DNA of 64,000 bases from Magnetospirillum sp. 15-1 (GTDB lineage: Bacteria > Pseudomonadota > Alphaproteobacteria > Rhodospirillales > Magnetospirillaceae): contig NZ_FXXN01000027.1 in assembly GCF_900184795.1 (NCBI RefSeq), positions 533,336 to 597,335 on the forward strand. Reading direction: 5' to 3'. Made by a program: the position numbers and the translations under genes. Positions 25,972 to 34,078 of this stretch are shown one piece after another; position 1 is the stretch's first letter, and each line of letters starts with the position of its first letter. The notes under the pieces are model-generated. The model saw only the letters and a list, made by a program, of their open reading frames with translations. It had not been told where the DNA came from and ran no database searches.

Positions 25972-26616
25972 ATGAGCGACACCCTTCCCACCGTCAGCCG
26001 CCGCGGCCTCATGCTGGTGATGTCGTCGCCGTCGGGCGCCGGCAAGACCACCATCTCGCGCGCTCTGCTGGAGCGCGATTCCGCCATCGGCATGTCGGTG
26101 TCGGCCACCACGCGGGCTCCGCGCCCCGGCGAGGTGGACGGCAAGGACTACCACTTCGTCACCGTCGACAAGTTCCACGAGATGGTGGAAAAGCGGGAGT
26201 TCCTGGAACACGCCCGTGTCTTCGACAATTTCTACGGCACGCCCAGGGGGCCGGTGGACGAGATTCTGCGTTCGGGTCGCGACGTGCTGTTCGACATCGA
26301 CTGGCAGGGTACCCAGCAGATGGCCCAGAACGCACGGGCCGATCTGGTCTCGGTGTTCGTTCTGCCCCCCTCGGTGGCGGAACTGGAGCGTCGCCTCAGG
26401 GGGCGCGCCCAGGATTCCGACGAGGTGGTGAGGAAGCGCATGGCCAAGGCCGGCGACGAGATGAGCCACTGGCCGGAATACGATTACATCGTGGTCAACG
26501 TGGACCTCGATAAGTCCATCGCCGCTGTTCAGGCCATCCTGGCCGCCGAGCGCCTGAAGCGCGAGCGTCAGGTGGGCCTGCCCGACTTCGTCACCCAATT
26601 GCGGGGCGGCGAGTAG
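25972..26616 (+). CDS. gmk: Guanylate kinase
   Basis: Phosphorylates GMP to GDP, downstream of GuaA in guanine nucleotide supply. Seen: P-loop SSPSGAGKTT (about residue 18), the GMP-binding SATTRAPRPGEVDGKDYHF, ARVFDNFYGTPR and DIDWQGTQQ. It has 214 aa, normal length. ATG 25972 follows the yicC stop after 5 bp, so the two are one operon. The stop abuts the convergent cytochrome b561 gene (2-bp gap). Confidence 0.97.
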   Translation: MSDTLPTVSRRGLMLVMSSPSGAGKTTISRALLERDSAIGMSVSATTRAPRPGEVDGKDYHFVTVDKFHEMVEKREFLEHARVFDNFYGTPRGPVDEILRSGRDVLFDIDWQGTQQMAQNARADLVSVFVLPPSVAELERRLRGRAQDSDEVVRKRMAKAGDEMSHWPEYDYIVVNVDLDKSIAAVQAILAAERLKRERQVGLPDFVTQLRGGE

Positions 26617-26618
26617 CC

Positions 26619-27308
26619 TCAGAAATCCGGCGTCGAGGCGGCGGGAGGCGGGGCGGGCGGGGGCGGCATCCAGCCGCCGCCGGCTCCGTGAACCGCCATG
26701 GCGGCCACGGCCAGGGCCACGGCCAGCGCCATGATGCCGCCACCTTGCGCCGGCTCCCCTTGCCCGTCCTTCCGGCCGGTCAGCATGGGCCGGAGCAGGT
26801 TCTGCCCGCGGACCAGCCCATAGAAGGCGATGGCCCCCAGGTGCAGGGCGACCAGCAGATAGAGAACCTTGGACAGCAGGTGGTGGACGGCGGTCAGGCG
26901 GTTGCTCAGCGCCTTGCCGGCCAGATCGTAGAGCGGGCCGGTGAAGGCGATATCGTCGTTGGAAAACAGCCCGCTGGCGACCTGCGCGGCCAGCAGGCCC
27001 AGCAGGCCGAGCACCGAAAGCGCTGCCACCGGATTATGCCCCTCGCCCCGCCAATCGCCGCGCAGATACGCCCTGACGGCTCCCGGAGTGGGGAAGAACT
27101 GGCGGAAACGGGCATAGGTCGAGCCGACCAGACCCCAGGCCAGACGAAACGCCACCAGACCGACGATCAGAACGCCGATGCGGCCGTGCCAGCTCATCAG
27201 GCCGCCGCCCAATTGGCCGCTGACCGACGCGGCGGCGACAGCCAGGGCCAGTGACCAGTGAAACAGGCGGGTGGGCAGGTCCCACAGGCGATAATCTTGT
27301 CGCTTCAT
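26619..27308 (-). CDS. Cytochrome b561 family membrane protein
   Basis: 229 aa with four main helices and paired histidines for haem b: TRLFHWSLAL, MSWHGRIGVL, HHLLSKVLYL and ALHLGAIAFYG. A fifth hydrophobic helix and a proline-rich tail (PPPPAPPPA) close the protein. Family members pass electrons between quinol and periplasmic cytochromes or oxidases. It lies 66 bp downstream of the cytochrome c' gene in the same direction; the pair cytochrome c'/b561 is a common redox cassette, so cytochrome c' may be its partner. Confidence 0.88.
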   Translation of the reverse strand: MKRQDYRLWDLPTRLFHWSLALAVAAASVSGQLGGGLMSWHGRIGVLIVGLVAFRLAWGLVGSTYARFRQFFPTPGAVRAYLRGDWRGEGHNPVAALSVLGLLGLLAAQVASGLFSNDDIAFTGPLYDLAGKALSNRLTAVHHLLSKVLYLLVALHLGAIAFYGLVRGQNLLRPMLTGRKDGQGEPAQGGGIMALAVALAVAAMAVHGAGGGWMPPPPAPPPAASTPDF

Positions 27309-27374
27309 GCCGCGTCTCGCTTGGCAAAACGGAACAGGCGCCCGAAGGCGCCCGCCGGACGAAGGAGTCCGAGC

Positions 27375-27833
27375 CTACTGCTTGATCTTGAAGTCGTCGT
27401 GGCAGCCCTTGCAGGTGGCGGCCAGCTTGCCGAACTGCTCCTTGGCGGCGGCGGTATCGCCGGTGGCGGCGACCTTGGCCATCTCGTTGGCTTCCTTGTT
27501 GAAAGCCATGGCGGCCTTGCCGATCTTTTCCTTCTCGGTCCAGATTTCCGGCTTGGCGCGGGTCTTTTCCCAGCCGGTGCCGGTGTCGGTGCCGGGCAGG
27601 TACAGGGCGCCCATGCCGGAATTGGCGATGGCCTGGATGGCGTTTGCGGCCTTGACCACCTCTTCCTTGTTGTAGGTGCCTTCGACGCTCGCCTTGATGC
27701 GGGCCATGTTCCAGGCCATGAAGCCGTAACCGGACTGGCGCCACTTGATGGCGTCCTCGGGCTTGATCTGGGCGCTGGCGGTGCCGGCCAGGGCGATCAG
27801 GGCAACGGTGGCGAGCAGAAGCTTGGACTTCAT
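27375..27833 (-). CDS. Cytochrome c'
   Basis: A Sec signal peptide (MKSKLLLATVALIALAGTASA) is followed by a 131-residue four-helix protein with the haem site CKGCH close to the C-terminus (ATCKGCHDDF), the hallmark of class II cytochrome c'. These periplasmic proteins bind NO or CO and protect against nitrosative stress. It has 152 aa, normal length. SD AGGAGA precedes ATG 27833. A near-consensus promoter lies 50 bp upstream. It is the first gene of an operon with the b561 gene. Confidence 0.95.
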   Translation of the reverse strand: MKSKLLLATVALIALAGTASAQIKPEDAIKWRQSGYGFMAWNMARIKASVEGTYNKEEVVKAANAIQAIANSGMGALYLPGTDTGTGWEKTRAKPEIWTEKEKIGKAAMAFNKEANEMAKVAATGDTAAAKEQFGKLAATCKGCHDDFKIKQ

Positions 27834-27880
27834 GGATGGGTCTCCTGAGGCGTCGGGAATGGTACAGGTTCTTCTAATGG

Positions 27881-27909
27881 ATTATGCCGAGGACGGCGCG
27901 GCCTGTCAG
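27881..27909 (-). promoter_or_regulatory. Sigma70-type promoter of the cytochrome c'/b561 operon
   Basis: On the minus strand CTGACA (27904-27909) and CATAAT (27881-27886) are 17 bp apart; each differs from consensus at one position. The start codon lies 48 bp downstream. Confidence 0.65.
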
Positions 27910-27953
27910 TAACAGAGGGTAACAAGGCCCCGGTGCAATTCCACCTATCGGTT

Positions 27954-28925
27954 TCAGCGGCAGGTCAGGACGATCTTGCCGGTGGCGGCGCGGCCCTTCA
28001 GCATTCCGATGGCCTCCACCGCCCGGGAAAGGTCCATGACCTTGGAGACGTGGGGCGCCAGCTTGCCCGCCGCCCACCAGTCCAGGCATTCCTGCATGGA
28101 CTCGCGGACCATCTGCGGCGCGATCTTGCGATAGGCGCCCCAGTAATAGCCGATCACCGTGACGTTCTTGACCAGCAGGATGTTGGCGGGAATCTGCTGC
28201 ACCGTGCCGCCGGCGAAGCCGATGATCAGAATCCGCCCATCGGCGGCGACGGAGCGAAGCGAGGCGTCGAACACCTGCCCGCCCACCGGATCATAGACCA
28301 CGTCGGCGCCACGGCCATCGGTCAGGGCCTTGACCCGTTCGCGGATGTCCTCGGCCTTGTAGTCGATGCCGAAATGGGCGCCGTGCTCCATGGCCACCTT
28401 GACCTTGTCCGGCCCGCCGGCGGTGCCGATGACGGTGGCGCCCAGCGCGCGGCCCACCTCGACGGCGGTCAGTCCGACGCCGCCCGCCGCGCCGTGCACC
28501 ACCAGGGTCTCGCCGGCCTTGAGGCCGGCCTTGCCCTTGAGGCCCAGGTGCGAGGTGCCGTAGGCCACCGGAAAGCCGGCGGCGGTGACGAAGTCGAGGG
28601 AGTCGGGCAGCACGTAGACGTCGGTCTGGTCGCACACCGCTTCCTCGGCGAAGGCGCCGCCGGTGACCGTGGCCATCACCCGGTCGCCGGGCTTGCAGGT
28701 GGAGACGCCCGCCGCGACCTCGGTGACCACGCCGGCCAGTTCCATGCCCGGCACGAAGGGCGGCTCCATCTTTTCCTGGTATTTGCCGCCGGTGATCAGC
28801 GAGTCGGCGAAGTTGACGCCCGCCGCATGCACGGCGATGCGCACGCCGCCCTGGATCATGGCGGGCGCGGGAAAGTCGGTGACGACCAGGTCCTGGCCGA
28901 AAGCGGGACAGACGACGGCTTTCAT
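27954..28925 (-). CDS. NADPH:quinone oxidoreductase, zeta-crystallin/QOR type
   Basis: A 323-aa zinc-free medium-chain dehydrogenase/reductase. The GroES-like N-terminal domain (GVNFADSLITGGKYQ, PFVPGMELAG) is followed by the NADPH Rossmann motif HGAAGGVGLTAVEVGRALGA (about 148) and KVTVIGYYWGAYRK. The lack of the catalytic Cys/His zinc ligands supports a quinone reductase rather than an alcohol dehydrogenase. Its start lies 17 bp after the stop of the unknown gene at 28943, so the two are probably co-transcribed. Confidence 0.9.
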   Translation of the reverse strand: MKAVVCPAFGQDLVVTDFPAPAMIQGGVRIAVHAAGVNFADSLITGGKYQEKMEPPFVPGMELAGVVTEVAAGVSTCKPGDRVMATVTGGAFAEEAVCDQTDVYVLPDSLDFVTAAGFPVAYGTSHLGLKGKAGLKAGETLVVHGAAGGVGLTAVEVGRALGATVIGTAGGPDKVKVAMEHGAHFGIDYKAEDIRERVKALTDGRGADVVYDPVGGQVFDASLRSVAADGRILIIGFAGGTVQQIPANILLVKNVTVIGYYWGAYRKIAPQMVRESMQECLDWWAAGKLAPHVSKVMDLSRAVEAIGMLKGRAATGKIVLTCR

Positions 28926-28942
28926 GGGATCTCTCGGGGATG

Positions 28943-29773
28943 TCAGATGGTGGGGCGGCCGGGGGCGTGCTTCTGGGCGGCCCAGGCCCGCTTCAGCGTG
29001 GTGAACAGGACGATCTCGGTGATCTGGTCCCGCGTCATGCCGCCCGACAGCTCGCCCTGGGTGAACTGGATCAGTTCCAGCGGGGCGGTGTTGGAGGACA
29101 GCAGGTTGGTCAGCAGTTCCTTGCGCACCAGCGGCGGATATTTCAGCACTTCCTTGACCAGCGAGACCTTGACCACCAGCGGGATGTTGGGGCTGACGAA
29201 CAGCCGGTCGACGCACATGGCGTAGATGCCGAAATCCAGCTTGCCCGCCACGTTGCGGGTGAAGTCCAGGAACTCGTCCAGGAAGGACGGCTCGGAAATC
29301 TTCTTGTCGATCAGCAGCTTGATCACGTCGAGGAAGGCGCGGTAGCGGGCCCGCGCCGGGCCGACATTGCCGCCCAGTTCGGCGGCCAGCTCGCGGATGC
29401 GCGCCTCGCGGAAGCCGGCGGCGATCATCGCCTCGGCCGAACCGCGCACCCCGGCATCGAAGGCGGTTTCCTCGATCAGCTGGAACAGCTGCTCGTATTT
29501 GGGACGATGGCGGGGAGAAACCTTGGAGGCGGCCGCCGACAGCGGCAGCATGGCGGCCAGCGCCACCTGGGAATCTCGGGCGACGATGGCGGCCATGGAC
29601 AGGGCGGCCACGTCGCCGACCGTGCCGTTCAGCAGATCGTCGGTGATGACCAGCCGCTCGCCCGGCGCCAGGCTGAGATTGGTGTTGAGCGCCCCGCATT
29701 CCATGAAATGCGTCGCCAGATCGGACGGTCTGGCGGCAAGAGGATCGGCGGCATGGGCGTATGTAGTAGCCAT
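28943..29773 (-). CDS. Conserved hypothetical protein, 276 aa
   Basis: Not recognised as a named family. It is all-helical and soluble, without signal peptide, resembling a HEAT/DUF2336-like alpha solenoid: LATHFMECGALNTNLSLAPGE, ALSMAAIVARDSQVALAAMLP, and later LSSNTAPLELIQFTQGELS. ATG 29773 (MATTYAHAADPL) was preferred to an upstream ATG at 29791. Two near-repeats of leucine-rich helices run through the C-terminal half. It lies just upstream of the quinone reductase gene in the same direction. Confidence 0.72.
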   Translation of the reverse strand: MATTYAHAADPLAARPSDLATHFMECGALNTNLSLAPGERLVITDDLLNGTVGDVAALSMAAIVARDSQVALAAMLPLSAAASKVSPRHRPKYEQLFQLIEETAFDAGVRGSAEAMIAAGFREARIRELAAELGGNVGPARARYRAFLDVIKLLIDKKISEPSFLDEFLDFTRNVAGKLDFGIYAMCVDRLFVSPNIPLVVKVSLVKEVLKYPPLVRKELLTNLLSSNTAPLELIQFTQGELSGGMTRDQITEIVLFTTLKRAWAAQKHAPGRPTI

Positions 29774-29891
29774 GGTCGCATTCAGCCACAATACCGCCGG
29801 GCGGGCAAGAATATTGAGATTACTGCATCTTTTCCCGGCGGAGGCAAAGTGCTAAGGTGAGAAATTGGGTTTGTCGGGAATTGGTAAAACC

Positions 29892-30134
29892 ATGGTTGAA
29901 TCGACACGCGGTTTCGGCTCGTCGGCATTGAATAATGCGGTCTCGGGAATCCGCGACGTGTTCAGCCGCGACCAGCGCGCCGCGATCGGTGCCGGCGGCG
30001 GCGAGGCGGTGACCGCCATCCAGGGCGCCTCTCCCACCGGCCCGCGCGGCCGGCGCATGCTGTCGCCCGGCACCTCGGTGGAGAGCCTGGATCGCAGCGC
30101 GCCACGGGGCACCTATCTCGATATCCTGGCCTGA
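29892..30134 (+). CDS. Small hypothetical protein, 80 aa
   Basis: ATG 29892 gives MVESTRGFGSSALNNAVSGIRDVF. The protein is low in complexity and Gly/Ser/Arg-rich, with no membrane segment. It ends in RSAPRGTYLDILA; a similar C-terminal pattern (RG, then a short LD/VD hydrophobic end) closes the unrelated protein at 57561. No function is known. It is followed 6 bp later by the Nudix gene, so the two may share a transcript. Confidence 0.55.
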   Translation: MVESTRGFGSSALNNAVSGIRDVFSRDQRAAIGAGGGEAVTAIQGASPTGPRGRRMLSPGTSVESLDRSAPRGTYLDILA

Positions 30135-30140
30135 TTCCGT

Positions 30141-30647
30141 ATGAAGCCGTCCGGACCGACCCTTCGCTCCATCCCCGAAGGGGACGACCGCGAGCGCCTG
30201 ATCTGTGGCGATTGCGGCTTCATCGTCTATGAAAATCCCAAGGTCATCGTCGGTGCCGTCTGCACCTGGGGCGACAGGTACCTGATGGTGAAACGGGCCA
30301 TCGAGCCCCGGCTGGGCTACTGGACCATGCCCATCGGCTACATGGAGCTGGGCGAGACCACCGAGCAGGGCGCGCTGCGCGAGGTGTGGGAGGAAGCCCG
30401 CGCCGTCGCCGAGGTGGACGGGTTGCTGGCGGTGTTCTCCATTCCCCAGATCAGTCAGGTTCACATGATCTACCGCGCCCGCATGGTGACGCCCGAATTC
30501 GCCGCCGGGCCGGAAAGCCTGGAGGCCGGCCTGTTCTCCTGGGACGAAATTCCCTGGGACCACCTGGCCTACCCCAATGTCCGCATGGCGCTGGATTACG
30601 AGCGTCAGGTCAAGGGCCAGAGCGCCTTCGCCCCCATCGGGCTATAG
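30141..30647 (+). CDS. Nudix hydrolase with N-terminal zinc ribbon
   Basis: A 168-aa enzyme of the NudC/ADP-ribose pyrophosphatase group, which hydrolyses nucleoside diphosphates linked to another moiety. The N-terminus has LICGDCGFIVYENPKVIVGA, a one-pair zinc-ribbon. The Nudix box G(5)E(7)REVWEEA is complete at about residues 67-88 (GYMELGETTEQGALREVW). Substrate preference (NADH, ADP-ribose or GDP-mannose) cannot be read. It lies directly downstream of the 80-aa gene. Confidence 0.93.
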   Translation: MKPSGPTLRSIPEGDDRERLICGDCGFIVYENPKVIVGAVCTWGDRYLMVKRAIEPRLGYWTMPIGYMELGETTEQGALREVWEEARAVAEVDGLLAVFSIPQISQVHMIYRARMVTPEFAAGPESLEAGLFSWDEIPWDHLAYPNVRMALDYERQVKGQSAFAPIGL

Positions 30648-30675
30648 CCGGCAAGGGGCATCTTTCGAGAATATG

Positions 30676-30783
30676 GTCATCACCGGGCTTGTCCCGGTGA
30701 TCCACGCCCATCCGCCCGGCCCATTGTGTCACACGGCTTTCAGGCAGTGCCACGTGGATGGCCGGAACAAGTCCGGCCATGAC
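30676..30783. repeat. Dispersed palindromic element bounded by GTCAT/ATGAC
   Basis: A 108-bp unit begins with GTCAT and ends with ATGAC. It contains two 9-bp-stem hairpins with 5-nt loops (30679-30701 and 30758-30780) and inner complementary TCCACG/CGTGGA. A partial copy (GTCAT plus one GGCCGGG hairpin) lies at 61795-61819. This is the layout of small non-coding repetitive elements of alphaproteobacteria. Confidence 0.7.
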
Positions 30784-30797
30784 GGCTGGTAAGGTGC

Positions 30798-31565
30798 TTA
30801 CATTTCCCGCGCTTCGGCCTCCGCCCCGTCATGGGACGCCACGTCGCCGGCGCGGGCGAACATCTTGGCGGCGGCGTGCATGGACTTGCGGGCTTCGTCC
30901 CGCCGCCCTTCGGCGGCCAGGATGCGGGCCATCAGCCGGGTGGCCTTGGCCTCGCCCAGCAGGTCGCCCGCCTGACGCATCAGGCCCAGGGCCTCGTCGC
31001 ATTCGGTACGGGCCTTGTCCGCATGGCCGAGCGCCAGTTGGACGGCGGCCATGACCTTGAGGGTTCCGGCCTCGCCCAGAGTGTCGGACGAACGCCGGTA
31101 ACAGGCCAGGGCCTCGCGATAGCGGTCCAGCGCCTTGTCCTGGGCGCCGCAATCGCGGTCCAGGTGGCCCAGCGCCCGGTGCACGTGGCCCAGACCGGAC
31201 CAGTCGCCGGCCGCCTGATAGAGGTCGAGGGCCGATTGATAGAAGGAGCGGGCGCCCGGTTCGTCGCCCTCGCGCTGGGACAAATGGGCCAGCCGCACCA
31301 GGATGCCGCCCTGCTCGCGCTGGTCGCCGCCGCGGGCGTGGAGTTGGCGGGCCTCCACATAGGCCTCGCGCGCCGCGTTGCCGTGGCCGGTCTCCGCCTC
31401 GATGTCGCCCATGCGGGTCAGCGCGTCGGCCTCGCCCTGGGGGTCGCCGGTTTCGTGGTAGAGAAGACGAGCCCGCAGGCAGCATTCGCGCGCCCGCTGT
31501 TTCTCGCCCGAAAGCCACAATGTCTCGGCTTCGTCGAGAACGATATCGGCTTCGGTTCGGGTCAT
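30798..31565 (-). CDS. Tetratricopeptide-repeat protein, 255 aa
   Basis: Five to six consecutive TPR units fill the protein, spaced about 40 residues apart (ALTRMGDIEAETGHGNAARE, RLAHLSQREGDEPGARSFYQ, HRALGHLDRDCGAQDKALDR, KVMAAVQLALGHADKARTE, RLMARILAAEGRRDEAR). The longer unit resembles the tetratricopeptides of AfsR/SARP or Rap-like regulators. There is no signal peptide or other domain, so it likely acts as a cytosolic scaffold. SD GGAGGG precedes ATG 31565; the upstream frame extension is not used. Confidence 0.85.
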   Translation of the reverse strand: MTRTEADIVLDEAETLWLSGEKQRARECCLRARLLYHETGDPQGEADALTRMGDIEAETGHGNAAREAYVEARQLHARGGDQREQGGILVRLAHLSQREGDEPGARSFYQSALDLYQAAGDWSGLGHVHRALGHLDRDCGAQDKALDRYREALACYRRSSDTLGEAGTLKVMAAVQLALGHADKARTECDEALGLMRQAGDLLGEAKATRLMARILAAEGRRDEARKSMHAAAKMFARAGDVASHDGAEAEAREM

Positions 31566-31669
31566 GGCCGCCCTCCGTGACGGAATTGCTACAGGACCAG
31601 CGTAAACTTCTATCGGGTCGCTACCAAATATTCCTTTTATGTGGGCGCGGGGGGGAATAAAAAACGGAT

Positions 31670-32164
31670 ATGAGGTTGGTCCTGATCCTTGCAATCACCG
31701 CCCTGGTCTGCCCGTCGGAGGTGCTTGCCGCCGATTGCACCCAACCGGCGGGGCCCGGAGTGGATTGGCAGCGCTGCTACATGGACGGCCGCGACTTCAC
31801 CCGGCATGACCTGACCGGGGCGCGGCTGCGGGAAACCAGCTTCCAGCGCGCCCAGTTGAGCGGGGCGGTTTTGGTGAGGGTCGACGCTTATCGGGTGCGG
31901 TTCATCAGCGCCGTTCTGAGCGGAGCCCGTCTCGACGGCGGTCTGTTCAGCGATGCCGATTTCACCAAGGCCGATCTGAGCGGGGCGTCCCTGGTGGGGG
32001 CCGACCTCCGCCGGGCCCGGTTCTTTCACGCCTCGCTGCGCGGCGCGAATCTGACCGGGGCCAAGACGTTGGGGGCCGAGCTGCTGAATGCCGACTTGTC
32101 CGGCGCCCGGTGGACGGACGGAAAGACCATTTGTGCCGAGGGCTCCCTCGGGCAGTGCAATTGA
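31670..32164 (+). CDS. Secreted pentapeptide-repeat protein, 164 aa
   Basis: A signal peptide (MRLVLILAITALVCPSEVLA) is followed by cysteine-bearing ADCTQPAG and then about 20 degenerate A(D/N)LxG pentapeptides (TGARL, SGAVL, SGARL, ADFTK, ADLSG, ASLVG, ADLRR, ANLTG, ADLSG), predicted to fold as a right-handed quadrilateral beta helix. Periplasmic location is unusual only in that many pentapeptide proteins are cytosolic. The function is unknown. It is followed 13 bp later by the diguanylate cyclase gene. Confidence 0.85.
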   Translation: MRLVLILAITALVCPSEVLAADCTQPAGPGVDWQRCYMDGRDFTRHDLTGARLRETSFQRAQLSGAVLVRVDAYRVRFISAVLSGARLDGGLFSDADFTKADLSGASLVGADLRRARFFHASLRGANLTGAKTLGAELLNADLSGARWTDGKTICAEGSLGQCN

Positions 32165-32177
32165 GGTTCAGGTAACG

Positions 32178-33236
32178 ATGAAAAGCCCGGATACCCTTGA
32201 TGTCGCCTCCCATTGCGCCCGGGCGGCGCTGGCCATGATGGAGCGGCACAAGGTGCCGCCGCATCCCGAGAACTACGCCATCTGGTACGCCTATGTGGCC
32301 GGGCGCAATCCGGAACTGACCGCCGCCATCGACGATATCCTGAAGTCCGGCGAGAAGTTCACCCCCAAGATCAATGACGAGCTTTACGAACGTTTCGCCG
32401 TCTTTCCCCAGGACACCGCCGAACTGCGCGAGGTGGGCCAGCGGGTCGAGGAGGCGGTGGGGCGCGTGCTCGAATACCTGAGCAACGCCAATCAGGGGAC
32501 GACCGATTACGGCGCCGCCCTGGAGGATTTCAGCGGCAAGCTGGCCGATGCTCCGTCGGCCGCCGGGTTGTCCGAATTGGTGGCCAGCATTCTGGCCGAG
32601 ACCAAGGTGATGAGCGATCTGAACCGTCAGTTGGAGCAGCGCCTGGAGAATTCCTCCAACGAGATCGCCCGGTTGCGCAATCACCTGGACGATCTGAAAC
32701 GCGAGGCCTCCACCGACGCCCTGACCCAGTTGGCCAACCGCAAGCTGTTCGACCACTCGCTGAATCTGGCGGTGCTCGACGCCCGCGCCTCGGATGCGCC
32801 GCTGTCGCTGCTGATGATCGATATCGACCATTTCAAGCAGTTCAACGACACCTACGGCCACCAGTTGGGCGATCAGGTGCTGAAGCTGGTGGCGCGCTCC
32901 CTCAACGAGATCGCCCAGGCCAAGGATACCGCCGCCCGCTACGGCGGCGAGGAATTCGCGGTGATTCTGCCCGCCACGCCGTTGGAGACGTCCATGGAGG
33001 TGGCCGAGGCCATCCGCAATCAGGTTTCCACCAAGCGCCTGACCAACCGCCGCACCGGCCAGGTCCTGGGGCAGGTGACCCTGTCCATCGGCGCCGCCCT
33101 GCTGAAGGATGCCGAGACTCCCGACGCCCTGGTACACCGCGCCGACGAGGCCATGTATCTGGCCAAGCGCGACGGCCGCAACCGGGTGAAGAGCGAAGCC
33201 GATCTGGAAAACCCGCTGAGCGACGCCGCCAAGTAG
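32178..33236 (+). CDS. Diguanylate cyclase (cytosolic, GGDEF)
   Basis: 352 aa, soluble. The N-terminal ~170 residues are helical (HPENYAIWYAYVAGRNPEL is typical of a diguanylate cyclase N-domain seen in alphaproteobacteria), followed by a coiled coil. The GGDEF domain from about 180 has TDALTQLANRKLFD, DIDHFKQFNDTYGHQLGDQVL and an active GGEEF site (RYGGEEFAVIL). The I-site Arg is missing (QAKD instead of RxxD), so product inhibition is probably absent. ATG 32178 was chosen over an earlier frame because it gives the family N-terminus. Confidence 0.93.
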   Translation: MKSPDTLDVASHCARAALAMMERHKVPPHPENYAIWYAYVAGRNPELTAAIDDILKSGEKFTPKINDELYERFAVFPQDTAELREVGQRVEEAVGRVLEYLSNANQGTTDYGAALEDFSGKLADAPSAAGLSELVASILAETKVMSDLNRQLEQRLENSSNEIARLRNHLDDLKREASTDALTQLANRKLFDHSLNLAVLDARASDAPLSLLMIDIDHFKQFNDTYGHQLGDQVLKLVARSLNEIAQAKDTAARYGGEEFAVILPATPLETSMEVAEAIRNQVSTKRLTNRRTGQVLGQVTLSIGAALLKDAETPDALVHRADEAMYLAKRDGRNRVKSEADLENPLSDAAK

Positions 33237-33328
33237 ATGCATCCCTGGACCGGCCACCCTCCCGCCTGTATTACTGCTGGAGTGGGTGGCCGGGTCGGCT
33301 CGCCGGTATCACAGGTGTGTTGCCCAAG

Positions 33329-34057
33329 ATGATTCTGGAACGCCGCGTCATCGTCTTTCCCCGTGCGGATTTCCTGGACGCCATCCGCCGCTATGGCGAG
33401 CGCATCGGCAAGATGCTGCCCGACACCGCCCCCGATCTGCTCAACTTCGATCCCGCCCAGGACATCGCCCTGACCATCCGCTTTCCGGCGGTGTTCGCCG
33501 GGGCCTCGGCCAAGGATTTCGTCTTTTCGCGTGACGACGTGGGGCAGGCGCTGACTCTTTACTGCCGCGAGCGCAAGGTGCCGCTGCCCAAGAACTCGGC
33601 CAAGCAGATCGAGAAGTTCAAGGACGGCGCGGCGCTGACCATGCAGATCGGCGGCGCCGGCCTGCACATCATGGTGATCGACGACCAGGAGGTCATGCGC
33701 AACATCATCAAGAAGCTGCTGGGCAAGGCCAATCCCGCCCAGATCTCCGAGGCCAATGACGGCCTGGTGGCGCTGGAGATGCTGCGCTCGGGCGACGTGG
33801 ACCCCGACGTCATCATCTGCGACCTGCACATGGAGAACATGGACGGCATCGAGTTCCTGCGCACGCTGCGCACCGAGAAGGGGAACCTCAACAGCCGCAA
33901 GCCGGTGCTGATCCTGACCGGCGACAAATCCGAGCAGGCGCACGAGATCACCCGGCAGGTGGGGGCCTCCAAGGTGCTGACCAAGCCCATCAGCGCCGAC
34001 GACCTGATCCGCCAGATCAATCTGGTGCGCGGCCATTTCGAGGCGGGACGGCCGTAA
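33329..34057 (+). CDS. Response regulator with novel N-terminal domain and C-terminal receiver
   Basis: About 242 aa. The receiver domain occupies roughly residues 112-236: VIDDQEVMRNIIKKLL, phospho-acceptor Asp in IICDLHMENMDG, ILTGD (Thr) and VLTKPIS (Lys). The first ~105 residues (RRVIVFPRADFLDAIRRYGERIGKMLPD) match no family I recognise. The order is the reverse of ordinary response regulators, which put the receiver first. The start could also be GTG 33317. It is followed by the membrane protein gene at 34079. It may act in the same signalling group as the diguanylate cyclase upstream. Confidence 0.82.
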   Translation: MILERRVIVFPRADFLDAIRRYGERIGKMLPDTAPDLLNFDPAQDIALTIRFPAVFAGASAKDFVFSRDDVGQALTLYCRERKVPLPKNSAKQIEKFKDGAALTMQIGGAGLHIMVIDDQEVMRNIIKKLLGKANPAQISEANDGLVALEMLRSGDVDPDVIICDLHMENMDGIEFLRTLRTEKGNLNSRKPVLILTGDKSEQAHEITRQVGASKVLTKPISADDLIRQINLVRGHFEAGRP

Positions 34058-34078
34058 ACGGCAGGGGAGGGAGGACGA

